Origin: Bacillota bacterium
GTDB lineage: Bacteria; Bacillota; Clostridia; Lachnospirales; Lachnospiraceae
Length of the DNA: 64,000 nt
Assembly: GCA_023435895.1 (NCBI GenBank)
Contig: JAEZLH010000010.1
Span: 1-64,000 of the forward strand
Reading direction: 5' to 3'
Each line of letters begins with the position of its first letter. Position 1 is the stretch's first letter. A program made the translations under genes and the position numbers. Under the pieces are notes generated by a model. That model was not told where the DNA came from, did no database searches, and saw only the letters and a list, made by a program, of their open reading frames with translations. This document shows, one piece after another, positions 62,053 to 64,000 of this stretch.

Positions 62053-63549
62053 ATGAGTAAAGAAAATAGCAATCAAGTAAAAGAATCAGGACTGAAGAAG
62101 TCCATATTATCCCCAATTGAGGTTCTTGCACAATCCATCGCAAGCATCGCTCCAAGTGCCACCCCAGCTCTCGTAATCCCTTTAGTTTTTTATTTTGCAG
62201 GAAATGGTACCTGGTTATCCTATTCCTTTGCCACTATAGCAACTTTATTAGTTGGTGTAAATTTGAATCAATATACGAAACGTTCCGCATCACCCGGGTC
62301 ACTGTATTCCTTTGTTGTGAAAGGTCTTGGTAGTGGAGTAGGTGTAATTGCCGGATGGGCGCTGGTATTGGCTTATCTCTTGACAGCGAGCGCGGTATTG
62401 GCAGGATTTATCAATTACGCACATGTTTTGATTTCCTATAGCGGAGTATCCGTTCCTCCATTAATCATTGGAATTGTGGGTGCTGTTATTGCTTGGTATA
62501 TCGCTATTAAAGATATTCAACTTTCAGCAAAGCTGATGTTGGGCTTCGAAGCGGTTGCATTATTCTTGATTTTTATTCTGGCAATCGTGGTTTTAGTCAA
62601 GTCAGGCTTTAAAATTGATCTTAATCAAATTACATTAAAAGGGGTTACTCCCGGTGGAATTGGTCTTGGCCTTGTACTGGCATTCTTTAGCTTTGTAGGT
62701 TTTGAAAGTGCAACCTCGCTGGGTGATGAAGCTAAAAAACCATTAAAAACTATTCCAAGAGCAGTCATCATCAGTGCAGTATTTGTAGGATTATTCTTTA
62801 TCCTTCTTTCCCATTCGGAAATTTTAGGCTTTGAAGGAAGAGACACTACATTAAGCAGCTCGGCGGCACCCTTATCTGAGCTGTCATCCTTTTATGGAGT
62901 GAAGTTCCTTGGACCATTAATTTCTGTAGGCGCTTTAATTAGCTTCTGGTCTTGCTTCCTTGCCTGCACCAATGCAGTCGCACGTATTCTTTTTTCAATG
63001 GGACGACACGGATTATTTCATCCTTCCATTGGTATTACCCATGTAAAAAATAAAACACCCCATATTGCAATTACCATATCCGCAGTTTTGGCTGCAGTTG
63101 TAACGTTCTTGTTAATCATTAATCGTGGTGGAATAACTCATATTGGCGATTTTTATAAGAATAACGAATTAATTATTACCATTTATAGCTGGACGGGAAC
63201 TCTGGCCACTTATGGGTTTATATTTGTATATGCACTGATTGCCATATCAACTCCGTTTTATTTGGCGAAAGAGAAAGAGCTTAAGACCAAACATATTATA
63301 TTGGCGGTGTTAACGATTCTTGTTCTATTAGTACCGATTATTGGCAGCGTATATTCAAACTCAATTTCGCCTGCGCCATTGCCGTATTTTATCTTTATCT
63401 TCTTAGCCTGGTTAGTGGTAGGAGGCTTATGGTTCTTCATTCGTAAGCTTCAAGCGCCTGAAGTATCCGAAAATATTACGAACTACGTGGATAGTGTGCA
63501 CCAACACTATAAAGATATCAGAATAAACGGAGACGGCGAGGGGATTTAA
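62053..63549 (+). CDS. APC-family amino acid or amine permease
   Basis: A 498-aa transporter with about twelve helices. SPIEVLAQSIASIAPSATPALVIPLVFYFAGNGTWLSY marks the APC superfamily, with GFESATSLGDEAKKPLKTIPRAV the family's conserved stretch. Homologues take up amino acids or polyamines. ATG 62053 follows ATAGGAGTAATT; the frame is open from 62014 but without such a site. The glutamine-synthetase-like ligase follows with no gap, so the substrate is probably what the ligase acts on. Confidence 0.88.
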   Translation: MSKENSNQVKESGLKKSILSPIEVLAQSIASIAPSATPALVIPLVFYFAGNGTWLSYSFATIATLLVGVNLNQYTKRSASPGSLYSFVVKGLGSGVGVIAGWALVLAYLLTASAVLAGFINYAHVLISYSGVSVPPLIIGIVGAVIAWYIAIKDIQLSAKLMLGFEAVALFLIFILAIVVLVKSGFKIDLNQITLKGVTPGGIGLGLVLAFFSFVGFESATSLGDEAKKPLKTIPRAVIISAVFVGLFFILLSHSEILGFEGRDTTLSSSAAPLSELSSFYGVKFLGPLISVGALISFWSCFLACTNAVARILFSMGRHGLFHPSIGITHVKNKTPHIAITISAVLAAVVTFLLIINRGGITHIGDFYKNNELIITIYSWTGTLATYGFIFVYALIAISTPFYLAKEKELKTKHIILAVLTILVLLVPIIGSVYSNSISPAPLPYFIFIFLAWLVVGGLWFFIRKLQAPEVSENITNYVDSVHQHYKDIRINGDGEGI

Positions 63550-64000
63550 ATGAGTGTTCAAGATATAAAAAAATACATAGAAGAGAATCAAATTACAACA
63601 GTTGAAGTGGGGTTTGCAGATATATGCGGTGTGCTTCGTGGAAAACGCCTTCCTGCAAGACATTTTCTGAAAATAGCAGAAAGCGGAACGGGATTGGCAA
63701 AAGCTCCTTTCGCATGGGATGTTCAATGCGGTGTATATGATGATATCGAATTGGCTAACTTTAGCAACGGCTTTCCTGATATGAATGCAAAACCTATTTT
63801 AAGTACATTACGAAAAATCCCTTGGAGGGAAGGTAGTGCATTCGTACTTGCAGAGTTGGTGGATGAAGAAGGTCATCCCGTTAAAGTAAATCCAAGAGAA
63901 GTATTAATTCGTGTGCTAGAACGTTATAAAAAGCTAGGTCTAAGACCATTGGTTGGTTCTGAATTGGAATTTTACTTGTTTGACTCCAACAAAAAGCCGG
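63550..64000 (+). CDS. Glutamine-synthetase-family ligase, N-terminal part (cut by window edge)
   Basis: 150 codons from ATG 63550 to the window end, right after the permease stop. The beta-grasp domain reads TTVEVGFADICGVLRGKRLPARHFLK and ends PWREGSAFVLAELVDEEGHPVKVNPREVLIRVLERYKKLGLRPLVGSELEFYL, the start of the catalytic barrel. The RGK-x-(L/V)P and SELEFYL text fits PuuA-like gamma-glutamylamine ligases more than the housekeeping GlnA, but the enzyme's C-terminal part is not visible. Co-transcribed with the amine or amino acid permease, which supports a gamma-glutamylation pathway. Confidence 0.78.
   Translation, partial: MSVQDIKKYIEENQITTVEVGFADICGVLRGKRLPARHFLKIAESGTGLAKAPFAWDVQCGVYDDIELANFSNGFPDMNAKPILSTLRKIPWREGSAFVLAELVDEEGHPVKVNPREVLIRVLERYKKLGLRPLVGSELEFYLFDSNKKP

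Overview
The window reads as chromosome of an anaerobic, low-GC, Gram-positive Clostridia member, most likely Lachnospiraceae. The support is AT-rich DNA with strong AGGAGG-type ribosome sites, anaerobic sulfite reductase, a Feo cluster with DUF3793 and DUF2325 companions, and YesM/YesN-type two-component systems. No tRNA, rRNA, CRISPR array, insertion sequence or replication origin was seen.

Layout. 1-9.2 kb: partial Crp/Fnr regulator, YczE-like membrane protein, a fused DUF6873/radical SAM protein, a MoxR-DUF58-DUF4129 operon and a MATE exporter. 9.6-16.2 kb: a Ca2+/Na+ antiporter behind a promoter-hairpin-terminator leader, then an iron-uptake region (DtxR-type repressor, feoA, feoA, feoB, FeoB-associated protein, DUF3793, DUF2325) with three copies of one palindromic operator. 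16.2-28.6 kb: a defence island with an AIPR protein, regulator and transfer scars, an Eco57I-like restriction-modification pair, and a second unit made of a large methylase whose N-terminal nuclease-like domain looks dead plus a separate 200-aa PD-(D/E)XK protein overlapping it by 4 bases. 29.1-33.2 kb: DUF1858 protein, asrABC and a formate/nitrite-type channel. 33.8-47.5 kb: a sugar system with sensor kinase, response regulator, membrane-anchored binding protein, two near-identical transporter ATPases each with its own permease, one lipoprotein receptor and a chemotaxis receptor. 47.7-64 kb: a metabolic region with an unusual radical SAM enzyme, flavin split-barrel protein, GNAT, PLP decarboxylase, symporter, metK, an SsuABC-like transporter, kinase/regulator genes, an amine or amino acid permease and the start of a glutamine-synthetase-family ligase.

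The most interesting regulatory signal is a 17-bp near-palindrome, CATAT-N7-ATATG. It occurs just downstream of the likely -10 box of four transcription units in the last region (radical SAM operon, metK, the kinase/regulator pair, and permease plus ligase). It suggests one repressor ties these genes into a single pathway, perhaps of amine metabolism. The most interesting protein-level candidate is the second restriction unit of the defence island. The window also holds two tandem repeat arrays that start exactly at gene 3' ends and a small family of dispersed palindromic elements.
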